The translations under genes and the position numbers were made by a program. From the NCBI GenBank assembly GCA_020849935.1, contig JADZFJ010000479.1, positions 1-14,445 on the forward strand: a DNA stretch of 14,445 nt. Direction: 5' to 3'. Each line of letters starts with the position of its first letter. Within the stretch, counting starts at the first letter, position 1. The notes below the pieces were generated by a model. That model was not told the origin of the DNA. It worked only from the letters and a program-made list of their open reading frames with translations, and ran no database searches. Of the stretch, positions 5,692-14,396 are shown piece after piece. Origin of the DNA: Crocinitomix sp. GTDB lineage: Bacteria; Bacteroidota; Bacteroidia; Flavobacteriales_D; Crocinitomicaceae.

Positions 5692-7869
5692 ATGTTTTTG
5701 AAATACGCTTCCATATTACTCCTGTTTTTTGCACAGGTCGTTTTCTCACAAAACGATCATTTATTGGTCATTGATCATAAAAATTTAGGGATTTCTTCAG
5801 GTCAAAACGTAGGTGTTTTTGTCGATGAAGAAAAGCAATATTCCAACTTTTCCGACCTTAAAAATCTGCCTAACGATGCCTTTAAAACGTTAGATACCCC
5901 AATTCTCGATTTTAATTTTACGGCAAAACGATATTGGCTTAAATTTTCGGTGAACAATCAATCCGAATATCAACAATTTATTCTTGAGGTAGGGCGAACA
6001 GTCACCAACAAAGTTGAATTTTTTGAGGTCAGAGAAGGAGAGGTGATCCACCATTTTATTAGTGGCGATGATTTTGCATATGACGACAAAGAAATTGCTC
6101 ACCGAAAAAATCTATTTCCAATTGTCTTAGAAAAAAATGAAACCAAAACTTTCTACCTCAAACTTGAAAGCGATGGAGAACTTTTGTTTTCGCCTATTAT
6201 GGTGCACGAACGTTTAGCGTTTTTTGAGCAAGATTTTAAAGATCAATTCAAAAATGGTTTTTATTATGGATTAATCGCCTTGGTGGTTATCATTTACTTC
6301 TTTTTCTTCGTCTTTTTAAAAGACAAAACCTTTCTTTTTTACATCCTATACGCCTTTTCACAAGGAATTTTGCAATTTTCTTTAGATGGTTATTCGCACC
6401 ACCATTTTTTTCCAAATGGAGGATATTTTGCCAATCATGTCCTGCTCGTTTTTGCAGGATTAACGGTTATTTTTCTCCTCACCTATGTCAATAATTTTCT
6501 TCAATTAAAAGAAACAAGTTTGCGGTTATGGAAAGTGTTTAGAATAAGTCGATTTGTCCTAATTCTAATCGTATTGATGTCCTTGGTGCCAGGTACTTTA
6601 TACGAAATCGCTTTTCCAATTATCAACGGAGCAAGTTTATTTGGTGTTTTATTAGCCGCATTTAGTATCCTCCGATTATTGGCCAAAGGACTTAAAGTGG
6701 ATTTGTTTTTTGCCATTGCCTTCATCATTTTAATTTTAGGTGGGGTGGTATTTATATTAGGAAATCTAAGTATAGTTGGTGATAAACTCATTTCCCTTGG
6801 TGCGCTTAAAATTAGTTCGGCAGTTGAGTTTGTTATTTTAAGTATTTCCATGTCTAATAAATACGGGAAATTACAACAAGAAAAAGAGGAAGCGCAACAA
6901 TTGGCATTTCAGAATCTACAAGAAAAAAATGCCTTGATGGATCAAAGCAATGTGCGCCTTGAAAGACAGGTAAAAGAACGCACCGCCGAAATAGAAAAAC
7001 AACGAGCTGCTTTGTCAAAAAGTAACGAAGAAATTGTCAGCAGCATAAAATACGCCAAACGAATTCAACAAGCCATTTTACCTTCCGACGAACACATTTC
7101 CGAGCGACTCCCAAATTCGTTTGTGTTTTACCGCCCTAAAGATGTGGTGAGCGGCGATTTTTATTTTGTTGAGTCAGCCCAAACGTCCAATGCTTCGGAA
7201 CAAAAATACACCCTCTTTGCAGCAGTCGATTGTACAGGTCATGGCGTTCCGGGCGCATTTATGAGCATTGTAGGCAATAATTTATTGACCCAATCTTTGA
7301 CAGAGCATCAAGTGAATTCGCCTGGTGAAGCGCTCAGTTTTTTAAATGCCGGATTAAATAAAACCTTACGCCATAATGTCGAAGGCACGGTGGTGCGCGA
7401 TGGTATGGACATTGCCATGTGTGCAATATCTACGGATAAAAGTCAATTAATTTTCTCAGGCGCTAAAAATCCGCTTTACCTAATCCGTTTTAAGGCCAAT
7501 TTAAACGAATCAGACTTACTTTCCTCCATGGAAATTTTGGAAGAAACTGACGATCGGGTGTTAATTCAAATCAGAGGCGACCGAACCTCGATAGGTAGCG
7601 GACAAGATGATATGAATTATCAATTTGAAAATCATTATTTGAATTTATTTAAAGGCGATCAAATTTATGTTTTCACCGATGGTTTTGCCGATCAGTTTGG
7701 TGGAGAAAATGGAAAAAAATACAATTATAGCCGTTTCAGAAAATACCTACTATCCATTGCTGAAACACCTATTTCTGATCGCGAAGCTATCCTAAATCTT
7801 GAATTTACTTATTGGCTTGGAAACCTCGAGCAAATTGATGATGTATTGGTGATTGGGGTCGAGGTGTAA
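5692..7869 (+). CDS. 7TMR-DISM sensor with C-terminal SpoIIE/PP2C-type serine phosphatase
   Basis: The protein has 725 residues from the ATG at 5692. A signal peptide (1-19, ending FSQ) is followed by a periplasmic 7TMR-DISM extracellular domain (about 20-180; YWLKFSVNNQ and KTFYLKLESDG are typical). A seven-helix membrane region (about 187-385), a coiled coil (about 390-460) and a SpoIIE/PP2C domain (about 460-725) complete it. The metal-binding acidic residues are in place: Asp489 (SGDF), Asp513 (AVDCTGHGVPGAF), Asp573 (RDGMD) and Asp663 (FTDGFADQFGG). It should therefore be an active membrane receptor that dephosphorylates a Ser/Thr-phosphorylated regulator, such as an anti-sigma antagonist, in response to a periplasmic ligand. 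No antagonist or anti-sigma kinase gene is nearby. The frame extends upstream to a TTG at 5641, but that lies in the terminator tail, and only the ATG places the signal peptide at the N-terminus. Confidence 0.9.
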   Translation: MFLKYASILLLFFAQVVFSQNDHLLVIDHKNLGISSGQNVGVFVDEEKQYSNFSDLKNLPNDAFKTLDTPILDFNFTAKRYWLKFSVNNQSEYQQFILEVGRTVTNKVEFFEVREGEVIHHFISGDDFAYDDKEIAHRKNLFPIVLEKNETKTFYLKLESDGELLFSPIMVHERLAFFEQDFKDQFKNGFYYGLIALVVIIYFFFFVFLKDKTFLFYILYAFSQGILQFSLDGYSHHHFFPNGGYFANHVLLVFAGLTVIFLLTYVNNFLQLKETSLRLWKVFRISRFVLILIVLMSLVPGTLYEIAFPIINGASLFGVLLAAFSILRLLAKGLKVDLFFAIAFIILILGGVVFILGNLSIVGDKLISLGALKISSAVEFVILSISMSNKYGKLQQEKEEAQQLAFQNLQEKNALMDQSNVRLERQVKERTAEIEKQRAALSKSNEEIVSSIKYAKRIQQAILPSDEHISERLPNSFVFYRPKDVVSGDFYFVESAQTSNASEQKYTLFAAVDCTGHGVPGAFMSIVGNNLLTQSLTEHQVNSPGEALSFLNAGLNKTLRHNVEGTVVRDGMDIAMCAISTDKSQLIFSGAKNPLYLIRFKANLNESDLLSSMEILEETDDRVLIQIRGDRTSIGSGQDDMNYQFENHYLNLFKGDQIYVFTDGFADQFGGENGKKYNYSRFRKYLLSIAETPISDREAILNLEFTYWLGNLEQIDDVLVIGVEV

Positions 7870-7914
7870 TTCAGATCGATCGGTGGATTTTGAAGAGGTG
7901 TTGGAAGTTTTCAA

Positions 7915-7926
7915 AACCTTAAGGTT
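7915..7926. repeat. 12-bp perfect palindrome AACCTTAAGGTT
   Basis: This palindrome lies in the 93-nt gap between the phosphatase gene and the T9SS-cargo gene, 37 nt before the downstream ATG. It could be an operator half-site pair or part of a weak hairpin; there is no T-run, so it is not a standard terminator. Its function is unknown. Confidence 0.35.
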
Positions 7927-7962
7927 AAACTTGATCCCATCTATTTTAAACTGCGTAAAATT

Positions 7963-9105
7963 ATGAAAATAAATATACTAAGCTTGTTGATTTTAATTAC
8001 CACAAATTTTAAATTGAGAGCTCAAAATTGGAACTTGGTAAATTCTAACACAACACTCGATATTGTTGATATGTATTTTTATGATGATAGTTCGGGTTTT
8101 TTTCTAACACGATCCAGTGAAATTTTTTATACCCAAGATTTAGGTGAAAATTGGAATTTTGTCCATCGCGACACCAGTGTGGCTTTTAACGAAGTCATCG
8201 CATTTAACGATAGTGTTTTTGTGTTTGGTTTGGATATTAATGGAACTCCAATTAAATCCAAATCTTCCCTTAATATCTTTAGTTTTACAAAAGACACTCT
8301 TGAATTGAGCCCAGTTAAACCGATCTTTTGGAAGAATGAATTGTGGGATGTAGCTAGGATCAACCAACTCTTGGGACTTAGTTTGGGCGAATATTCGATT
8401 GAAGATTTTTCAGTGTCAACTGATTATATTTGGGCTTCAAATGATGAATACGTTTTTACTTCGAATGATTTTGGACAGAATTGGCAAATCCATCAGTTTG
8501 CGAAGAACTCACTTTCTTCTGGGCCATATTTGAGCTATTATAATGGAACACCCAAAATTGCAGCAATTACTCAATACCCTACAATTATTCACTCCACCAC
8601 AAATGCTATTACATGGACTTCAAACGCCGTGAATCCAGAGGGGGTTTTTCTTTATTTTGTGGATGAAAGTAGGCTTCTTGCGTACAGTCTTTATGGAACA
8701 AATCCTAATATTTACATGAGTTCGGATGGAGGTCAGAATTTTACTTCTGAAAGTTTAATTGATATCCCTAGTGGAATATATGCCAAGGACCACCATCATG
8801 ATTTAATTTTTATATATGGTAAAAATGGCATGTTATATAAATCAACTACAGCCGGAGGCCTTATTCAAAAAAGAACTATTGAGATCAAAATTTATCCGAA
8901 TCCAACATCACAAGTCATCTACCTAAAAAACCCAAACAATCTAAAAATAGATCGGATTAAATTAGTTGATGTTCAAGGAAATATGATTAAAGATTACGAA
9001 AACCAACTCGATATCCTAACATTCCCAGAACTTCCTGGTGGGACCTATATGCTCATCATTGAGGCGAATGGAACTAAATTAGTTGAGAAGTTTATTATTC
9101 AATAA
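7963..9105 (+). CDS. Secreted Asp-box (BNR) propeller protein with T9SS type A sorting domain
   Basis: The 380-residue protein has a signal peptide (1-20, ending LRAQ). Its body has the rhythm of a sialidase/YCF48-like beta-propeller. Asp-box motifs are at TQDLGENW (57-64), SNDFGQNW (167-174) and SSDGGQNF (253-260). Residues about 306-380 form a T9SS type A C-terminal sorting domain: IEIKIYPNPTS, then KLVDVQGNMIKDY, LPGGTYMLII and a terminal KFIIQ. The protein should cross the inner membrane by Sec and be exported across the outer membrane by the gliding-associated type IX system, with the sorting domain removed. No sialidase catalytic residues can be assigned, so a binding or structural role is as likely as an enzymatic one. 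The ATG follows a 93-nt gap with no clear promoter, so it may be read through from the phosphatase gene. The gene ends 39 nt from the convergent OmpA-family gene. Confidence 0.88.
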   Translation: MKINILSLLILITTNFKLRAQNWNLVNSNTTLDIVDMYFYDDSSGFFLTRSSEIFYTQDLGENWNFVHRDTSVAFNEVIAFNDSVFVFGLDINGTPIKSKSSLNIFSFTKDTLELSPVKPIFWKNELWDVARINQLLGLSLGEYSIEDFSVSTDYIWASNDEYVFTSNDFGQNWQIHQFAKNSLSSGPYLSYYNGTPKIAAITQYPTIIHSTTNAITWTSNAVNPEGVFLYFVDESRLLAYSLYGTNPNIYMSSDGGQNFTSESLIDIPSGIYAKDHHHDLIFIYGKNGMLYKSTTAGGLIQKRTIEIKIYPNPTSQVIYLKNPNNLKIDRIKLVDVQGNMIKDYENQLDILTFPELPGGTYMLIIEANGTKLVEKFIIQ

Positions 9106-9144
9106 TTTATTAAATCAAAACAGCTTAATCCCAGTCAAGTTTTC

Positions 9145-11217
9145 CTAATTCGCAATAATCTCAAATTCAGTACGGCGGTTGTTTTGTCTTCCCGTATTGG
9201 TGGTGTTTGAATCAACAGGACGGTCAGATCCATAGCCTTTGGCAACTAACCTTGTTTTGGCAATTCCTTTGCTCACCAAATAGTTAACAACAGCCTCAGC
9301 ACGTGCTTGAGACAAGGAGATATTACTAATTGGCGATCCTGTATTATCGGTATGACCTGACAATTCAACTTTTAAGGTTGGCACATCTTTTAATAATTTC
9401 ACCAATCGGTCCAATTCAGCATTCGATTCACTTCGAATTTCCGATTTTCCTGTGTCAAAAAACACATTACGCAAAGCAATTTTACTACCCACTTTAATGT
9501 TTTTTAATTCGATGGTTTTATTCACCAAATTATAGGCACTTCCATCAGGAATGTCAAAATTTTCAGAGTGAAAAAGGTAGCCATCGGCTTTTACCGCAAT
9601 TCCATAATTGGCACCAGAATTAAGCGATAACAAAAATTTACCGGTCAAACTGTTGGTTGAGAAAGTTTCTACTACCAATCCAGTTTTATTATCTGTAATT
9701 TCAATGGTCGCTTCAATTGGTTTTTTGGTCAAAGCATCGATGGTGATTCCTTTAAAAACCGTTAAATTAGCCATACTCGAAACTTTCACTTCGCCAATAA
9801 GTTCAGGATCTTGAATCGGTTTGGCTACAGAAGCCAATAAATAATCTTGTGTAATTAATGATGGTACTTTTTGATCGCCCCAAAAGGTTATTTTGTAAAT
9901 ATCAAATCCACCTTTTCCACCAGCGCGGTTTGAAGAAATGTAGGCAAATTTACCATTCGCCGTTGCAGCAAAAAAGAAATCGTCAAAAGGCGTGTTAATA
10001 GGGGCTCCCATGTTTACTGGTTTTTCCCAGCCTCCACCTTTAATTTTTTTCGCGTAAAAAATATCATATCCGCCCATCGAATTAAACCCTTCCGAAGCAA
10101 AATAAACTGTTTTTCCATCGGGGTGCAAATAAATAGGTCCGTCGTTGAAAGTCGAACTCAAATCAAGTTCTTGTACCGGAAGCCCCCATGAACGTTCGCG
10201 TTTAACTTTTACCCCAGAAACCATAATATCGTATCCATTTTTGCCTTCTGCCTTATCTTTCGCAAAATAAATCGATCGGTCATTAAAGCTATACGAAGCG
10301 TAACGCTCATTAGAACCTAAATTAATATCTCGCGAAAAACTTACTGGATCGGACCAAACATCGCCTTGCAAAAAAGACTCATAAATGTCAGAATTTCCTT
10401 CTGCATTTAATTTACTCATCAACATTTGTGTTCCGTTGTACGATAAATTGTTCGAAATATCATTTCCTGTGGTGTTAATTTTGCCTTTGAGTGGTTTTGG
10501 TGTTTGCCATTTTCCATCTACGAATGATGATGAATAAATATCATCATCGTAGGCTCCCACTTCATTCGGAGTGTTTGAATTCGGACGGTTGGAGGTAAAA
10601 ATAATTTCTTCTCCATCCATACTAATCGACGGTGCATAATCATCATATTCTGAAGATAATTCGGGCACATGATCAATCCACGCACGAATTGGATTCGCAA
10701 CAATTAATAAACCAGCATTACATTCTAATTTTCGTTGTTTCACAAATTTAGCAAAGTCGTCCGCTTTTTTGTATTCGGTTTCAAAGGTGGTATAAAAGGT
10801 AATTGCCTCTTTGAATTTTCCTTCAAATTGGTTCACCAATCCCATGTAATAATTGATGAAAAAATCTACCATCGGATTTCTTTTATACGCCTCTTTAAAA
10901 AATGGGATAGATTTTTCTTTGCTCGTAGAATAAACATGACAAACACCAATTTTAAAGTTCAATTCGGCGCTATTTGGGTTAAAAGCGTAGGCTTTTTGGT
11001 ATTGTTTTAACGCTTTCATGTAAAACAATTCAGGACTGCGAACTAAAAAAACTTCGGCATTTCCTAAAAGCCATTGTTCGTTTCCTAATTCAAACGCCTC
11101 ATTCGCTGCTTTAAAACCTTCTTTGTCATCTTTAAAATTAGCGGCTTTAAATTCAATATCTTGGCTAAAAGAAAAGAAAGAGAATAAGAGAGTTAATGTG
11201 ATAATCGATAATTTCAT
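9145..11217 (-). CDS. OmpA-family protein with TPR, PD40 propeller and carboxypeptidase-regulatory domain (PorE-like architecture)
   Basis: The 690-residue protein has a Sec signal peptide (1-19, ending FSQ) with no lipobox Cys. Its domains in order are TPR-like helices (about 35-165), a PD40/WD40-like beta-propeller (about 190-445, with repeated blade strands such as SISMDGEEIIFTSNRP, YLHPDGKTVYFASEG and ANGKFAYISSNRAGG), a carboxypeptidase-regulatory-like Ig fold (about 485-572) and an OmpA C-terminal peptidoglycan-binding domain (579-690). In the last, Asp624 (SGHTDNTG) and Arg639 (SQARAEAV) match the pair that holds diaminopimelate in E. coli OmpA. The order TPR / propeller / regulatory domain / OmpA is that of PorE, a T9SS component of Porphyromonas gingivalis. 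PorE is a lipoprotein and this protein is not, so it may be a paralogue linking an envelope complex to peptidoglycan. It lies 24 nt downstream of the exported TPR gene and is probably co-transcribed with it. Confidence 0.88.
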   Translation of the reverse strand: MKLSIITLTLLFSFFSFSQDIEFKAANFKDDKEGFKAANEAFELGNEQWLLGNAEVFLVRSPELFYMKALKQYQKAYAFNPNSAELNFKIGVCHVYSTSKEKSIPFFKEAYKRNPMVDFFINYYMGLVNQFEGKFKEAITFYTTFETEYKKADDFAKFVKQRKLECNAGLLIVANPIRAWIDHVPELSSEYDDYAPSISMDGEEIIFTSNRPNSNTPNEVGAYDDDIYSSSFVDGKWQTPKPLKGKINTTGNDISNNLSYNGTQMLMSKLNAEGNSDIYESFLQGDVWSDPVSFSRDINLGSNERYASYSFNDRSIYFAKDKAEGKNGYDIMVSGVKVKRERSWGLPVQELDLSSTFNDGPIYLHPDGKTVYFASEGFNSMGGYDIFYAKKIKGGGWEKPVNMGAPINTPFDDFFFAATANGKFAYISSNRAGGKGGFDIYKITFWGDQKVPSLITQDYLLASVAKPIQDPELIGEVKVSSMANLTVFKGITIDALTKKPIEATIEITDNKTGLVVETFSTNSLTGKFLLSLNSGANYGIAVKADGYLFHSENFDIPDGSAYNLVNKTIELKNIKVGSKIALRNVFFDTGKSEIRSESNAELDRLVKLLKDVPTLKVELSGHTDNTGSPISNISLSQARAEAVVNYLVSKGIAKTRLVAKGYGSDRPVDSNTTNTGRQNNRRTEFEIIAN

Positions 11218-11241
11218 GGTATAATTATTTCGATGATTAAA

Positions 11242-12336
11242 TTAGTTTGAACAATTTCCTGAATGATAATTTTTTGCAAGATCCGAACCTAAATCTCTTG
11301 CCGTTTGCCAGTCTTCGCAAGCCCCATCAAGGTCGCGAAGCATTTCTTTCGCCATTCCGCGGTTTAAATAAGCATCAGCCATTTTCGGATCGAGTGAAAT
11401 CGCCTTATCTGCATCTTTTTTTGCCTTTTCGTATTCACCTTTTTGAAAATAAATTCCTGCGCGGTTGCTATAAGCAGGGGCATAGTTCGGATTAATTTCG
11501 ATGGCTTTCGTAAAATCATTCAAGGCATCATCTAACCGCGCCATTTTAGAATGGGTCACCCCTCGGTTATTGTACGCTAAGTAAAAATTTGGATCGACAC
11601 TTAAGGCTCGGTTAAAGGCCGCCAAGGCTTCTTGATACATTTTTAATTTAGTACGTGTGGTACCCACATTATTTAACACAAATGCCAAATTCGGATTTTT
11701 ACGAGCGGCTTCTTCATAATCTTTCAAGGCCTCTGTATATTTCTCCACCATTCGATAACACGAACCTCGATCGTTGTAGGCATAGGCATCATCAGGTTTT
11801 AACATTAACACCTTGGTGAATTGCGCAATGGCACCGTAATAATCTTGTTGCATGAATTTTAACGTTCCAAAATTGTAATAGATTTTTTCATTTTTTGGAT
11901 CCAATTCACTGGCTTTGGTGTAATCTTTTTCCGCGTTGACATAATCATTCAACCCTTGGTAAGCCCTTGCGCGTTGAAAATAAGCTTTTGAATAATTAGG
12001 TTTAATCGCCAATAAAGCATCGATTGAACCAACAGCTGCTTTATAATTTTCAATACTATTTTCCGCAACCGCTTTATTATAATAAGCAGGGGTGAATTTT
12101 GGGTCATTGGTAATCGTCAATTCAAATTTGCCTATGGCTTCTTTAAATTTTTTCTGATTAAACAATTCAATTCCTTCGTTATAGGCGGTTTGAGAAGCCT
12201 TAATCGCGGCATTTGTTTCGTTTAAGAGCATAATCGAATCTCTGTAAAACTTTTCTTCCGGCGTCAAGTCTTCTACTTGAGAAAAACTCAGTGTTCCTGC
12301 AAGTGCAAACAAAAGTGTCAATGTTATTTTTTTCAT
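11242..12336 (-). CDS. Exported TPR protein with nine tandem tetratricopeptide repeats
   Basis: The 364-residue protein has a signal peptide (1-20, ending FSQ) and a short linker. About nine 34-residue TPRs run without interruption from residue 51 to about 352, for example AYNEGIELFNQKKFKEAIGK, AYNDRGSCYRMVEKYTEALK and AYSNRAGIYFQKGEYEKAKK. The final repeat (RDLDGACEDWQTARDLGS) and the terminal Cys segment are typical of Bacteroidota periplasmic TPR proteins. TPR arrays form a superhelical protein-binding surface, so this is presumably a periplasmic scaffold or adaptor. It is the first gene of a likely two-gene unit with the OmpA-family protein, which has its own TPR region; a shared envelope complex is a reasonable inference. 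The partner is unknown. I found no convincing promoter upstream. Confidence 0.88.
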   Translation of the reverse strand: MKKITLTLLFALAGTLSFSQVEDLTPEEKFYRDSIMLLNETNAAIKASQTAYNEGIELFNQKKFKEAIGKFELTITNDPKFTPAYYNKAVAENSIENYKAAVGSIDALLAIKPNYSKAYFQRARAYQGLNDYVNAEKDYTKASELDPKNEKIYYNFGTLKFMQQDYYGAIAQFTKVLMLKPDDAYAYNDRGSCYRMVEKYTEALKDYEEAARKNPNLAFVLNNVGTTRTKLKMYQEALAAFNRALSVDPNFYLAYNNRGVTHSKMARLDDALNDFTKAIEINPNYAPAYSNRAGIYFQKGEYEKAKKDADKAISLDPKMADAYLNRGMAKEMLRDLDGACEDWQTARDLGSDLAKNYHSGNCSN

Positions 12337-12546
12337 TGAATTAAGTGTATTAAAATGATTTGTAACCGCTATTTCAAACTTTTTAACAGCCCGAAAAGCG
12401 AGGTGTTTTATTCAACTTTAATTTTCGTAATAGGCGTTTAAGATAAGAAAATTGCGCTAATAAGAAGTCAAATATTCTTTTTAAATTATAAACAATTGTT
12501 GAAAACCATGCCTAGCGCTTATTTGGATAGACTGATTTTAAACAGG

Positions 12547-13944
12547 TTATAAAATTAACGAAACAGCCTTTATTTTATCCATAATGGCATAGGCCAGTGC
12601 ATTTGCTTTTTCCTCCGACTCGCTTTCAGAATAAATTCGAATGATAGGTTCGGTATTGCTTTTTCGTAAATGTGCCCATTCGGAGCCAAAATAAATTTTC
12701 ACACCATCCGTGGTATCAATTTCTTGATCGGCGTATTCATTTTGAATACTCTCTAATATGGCATCCACATTCATCATTGGCGATAATTCAATTTTATTTT
12801 TAGAAATAAAATACGAAGGATAAGTTGCCCGTAATTCCGAAGTTTTTAGTCCCGATTTTGCTAAATGGGTGAGGAAAAGCCCAATGCCAATCAAGGCGTC
12901 TCTGCCGTAATGTAATTCTGGATAAATAATCCCTCCATTTCCTTCACCACCAATTACTGCATGGGTTGCTTTCATCTTTTCAACCACATTCACTTCACCC
13001 ACAGCAGCAGCGGCATAATTACAATTTGAATATTTATTGGTGATTTCTCGCAATGAAATCGTGGATGATAAGTTAGAAACCGTATTTCCAGGAGTGTTTT
13101 TTAACACATAGTCTGCAACGGAAACCAAGGTGTATTCTTCCCCAAACATGGCACCATCTTCACAAACAAAAGCCAAACGATCTACATCGGGATCGACCAC
13201 AATTCCTAAATCTGCTCCAGTTTCTACAATTTTAGTGGCAATGGCTGTTAAATTTTCAGGTAGCGGTTCAGGATTATGTGGAAAATGACCTGTTGGTTCA
13301 CAATAAATTGGATAAATCGTTTCAACCCCTAAGGCTGTTAACAAAGCAGGAACAAAAATGCCACCAGTCGAATTAACGGCGTCCACCACTACTTTAAATC
13401 CAGCCTTTTTAATGGCTTCACGATCTACCAACGGCAAGCTCAACACTGCTTGAACGTGTTTATCTACATAAGAATGATCCTTTTTTAACCACCCTAAATC
13501 ATCCACTAGAGCAAAATCAAAGGCTTCATTTTCAGCGATCATAAGAATTTTTTTCCCTTCTTCGTCCGAAATAAATTCACCTTTCGCATTTAAAAGTTTA
13601 AGTGCATTCCATTCTTTTGGATTATGACTCGCGGTAATAATAATTCCACCTTGTGCATTTTCCATTGGAACAGCAATTTCAACCGTTGGAGTAGTGGATA
13701 AGCCCAAGTCGATTACATTAATGCCTAAACCTTGCAAGGTACGAATCACTAAATCGGAAATCATTTCTCCTGAAATTCGTGCATCGCGCCCAATAACAAT
13801 AAGCGGTTGATTATTAGTATTATTTTGTAAAATCCAAGTACCGTAAGCAGCTGCAAATTTGGTTGCATCCACCGGAGTTAAGCCTTCACCTGGTTTACCG
13901 CCAATTGTTCCGCGAATACCAGAAATTGATTTAATTAATGTCAC
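12547..13944 (-). CDS. glmM: Phosphoglucosamine mutase / phosphohexomutase (GlmM type)
   Basis: The protein has 465 residues from the GTG start and belongs to the alpha-D-phosphohexomutase family, with all four key loops present. These are the phosphoserine loop TASHNPKEWN (Ser106), the metal loop DPDVDR (Asp251, Asp253, Asp255), the sugar-binding loop GEGNGG (333-338) and the phosphate-binding loop RKSNTEP (427-433). The family interconverts hexose 6- and 1-phosphates. The Bacteroidota orthologues with GEGNGG are usually annotated as GlmM, which makes glucosamine 1-phosphate for UDP-GlcNAc, peptidoglycan and LPS. Phosphomannomutase activity cannot be excluded from sequence alone. The frame extends 11 codons upstream to an ATG at 13977, but a perfect -7 box (13966-13973) lies inside that extension. 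Homologues begin at xLIKSISGIRG, so GTG at 13944 is chosen. A 210-nt gap separates it from the TPR gene. Confidence 0.88.
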   Translation of the reverse strand: MTLIKSISGIRGTIGGKPGEGLTPVDATKFAAAYGTWILQNNTNNQPLIVIGRDARISGEMISDLVIRTLQGLGINVIDLGLSTTPTVEIAVPMENAQGGIIITASHNPKEWNALKLLNAKGEFISDEEGKKILMIAENEAFDFALVDDLGWLKKDHSYVDKHVQAVLSLPLVDREAIKKAGFKVVVDAVNSTGGIFVPALLTALGVETIYPIYCEPTGHFPHNPEPLPENLTAIATKIVETGADLGIVVDPDVDRLAFVCEDGAMFGEEYTLVSVADYVLKNTPGNTVSNLSSTISLREITNKYSNCNYAAAAVGEVNVVEKMKATHAVIGGEGNGGIIYPELHYGRDALIGIGLFLTHLAKSGLKTSELRATYPSYFISKNKIELSPMMNVDAILESIQNEYADQEIDTTDGVKIYFGSEWAHLRKSNTEPIIRIYSESESEEKANALAYAIMDKIKAVSLIL

Positions 13945-13965
13945 GTTTTTAGTTTTTTGATCCAA

Positions 13966-13973
13966 CAAAGATA
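13966..13973 (-). promoter_or_regulatory. -7 promoter box for glmM
   Basis: On the minus strand TATCTTTG matches TAnnTTTG exactly, 21 nt before the GTG start. No good TTG is found at the -33 position. The box helps decide the start codon, since the alternative upstream ATG would be untranscribed from this promoter. Confidence 0.5.
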
Positions 13974-14056
13974 GCATTTTTTAGTGAAATTTTATCCCGG
14001 AACCCTTGCTTCAAGATCGTGGTTCGAAGAAAAAATTCAGTTTTTTTTATAATTAA

Positions 14057-14087
14057 TTGAATCTTGTCAGAAATAGTTATATTTTTG
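14057..14087 (+). promoter_or_regulatory. Bacteroidota-type promoter for the rho-like gene
   Basis: TTG (14057-14059), a 20-nt spacer and TATTTTTG (14080-14087) form a complete -33/-7 promoter of the Bacteroidota housekeeping type. The start of transcription is expected near 14093, leaving a leader of about 80 nt before the ATG at 14175. That is long enough for leader-based control. This is the best promoter match I found in the window. Confidence 0.65.
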
Positions 14088-14174
14088 TCATCAAATCTAG
14101 TTTGAGCCTTTCGTTCAACCAAATTCAAATCATCGAATTTTAGTTCTTAAAAATTACCGATACAATTAAATAAT

Positions 14175-14396
14175 ATGACTGATATTGCAGATCTAAATGC
14201 TAAGAAAATAGCAGAATTAAGGGATATAGCTAAAGCATTGGGTATTCAAGGTGCCGAAAACCTAAAGAAAAAGGAAATTATCGATTTAATCGTAACGCCT
14301 CCAGCTACCGAAGCTGCCAATAATCTTGGCGATGATTCACCAAAAAGAAGAAGACGTAGAATTCAAACGGATGAGGAAAATAATGGAACTCCCTAA
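14175..14396 (+). CDS. rho: Rho N-terminal domain; 5' end of rho ended early by an in-frame TAA
   Basis: The 73-residue product matches the Rho_N helical domain found at the start of transcription termination factor Rho: DLNAKKIAELRDIAKALGIQ, then NLKKKEIIDLIV. A flexible linker with the basic cluster SPKRRRRRIQ follows, as in many Bacteroidota Rho proteins. Full-length Rho should have several hundred more residues (RNA-binding and ATPase domains). Here the frame ends at TAA (14394-14396), yet the same frame continues open to the window edge with a linker-like sequence (LFPSDEVKKTTAVKVD). This could be a nonsense mutation (for example CAA to TAA), a sequencing or assembly error, translational readthrough, or a genuine split with reinitiation. 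It could also be a stand-alone Rho_N protein. The domain call is fairly safe; whether rho is interrupted cannot be settled without the downstream sequence. Confidence 0.65.
   Translation: MTDIADLNAKKIAELRDIAKALGIQGAENLKKKEIIDLIVTPPATEAANNLGDDSPKRRRRRIQTDEENNGTP

Noticed and set aside
7887..7926. Possible terminator after the phosphatase gene (GGATTTTGAA / TTCAAAACC and AACCTTAAGGTT)
   Set aside because: The stems are weak or bulged and there is no following T-run.
10735..11010. Plus-strand open frame opposite the OmpA-family gene
   Set aside because: It is antisense to strongly conserved TPR coding sequence, with biased residues and no signal or domain.
13945..13977. ATG start for glmM at 13977
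   Set aside because: The perfect -7 box TATCTTTG lies inside this extension, and family members start near the LIKSISGIRG segment.
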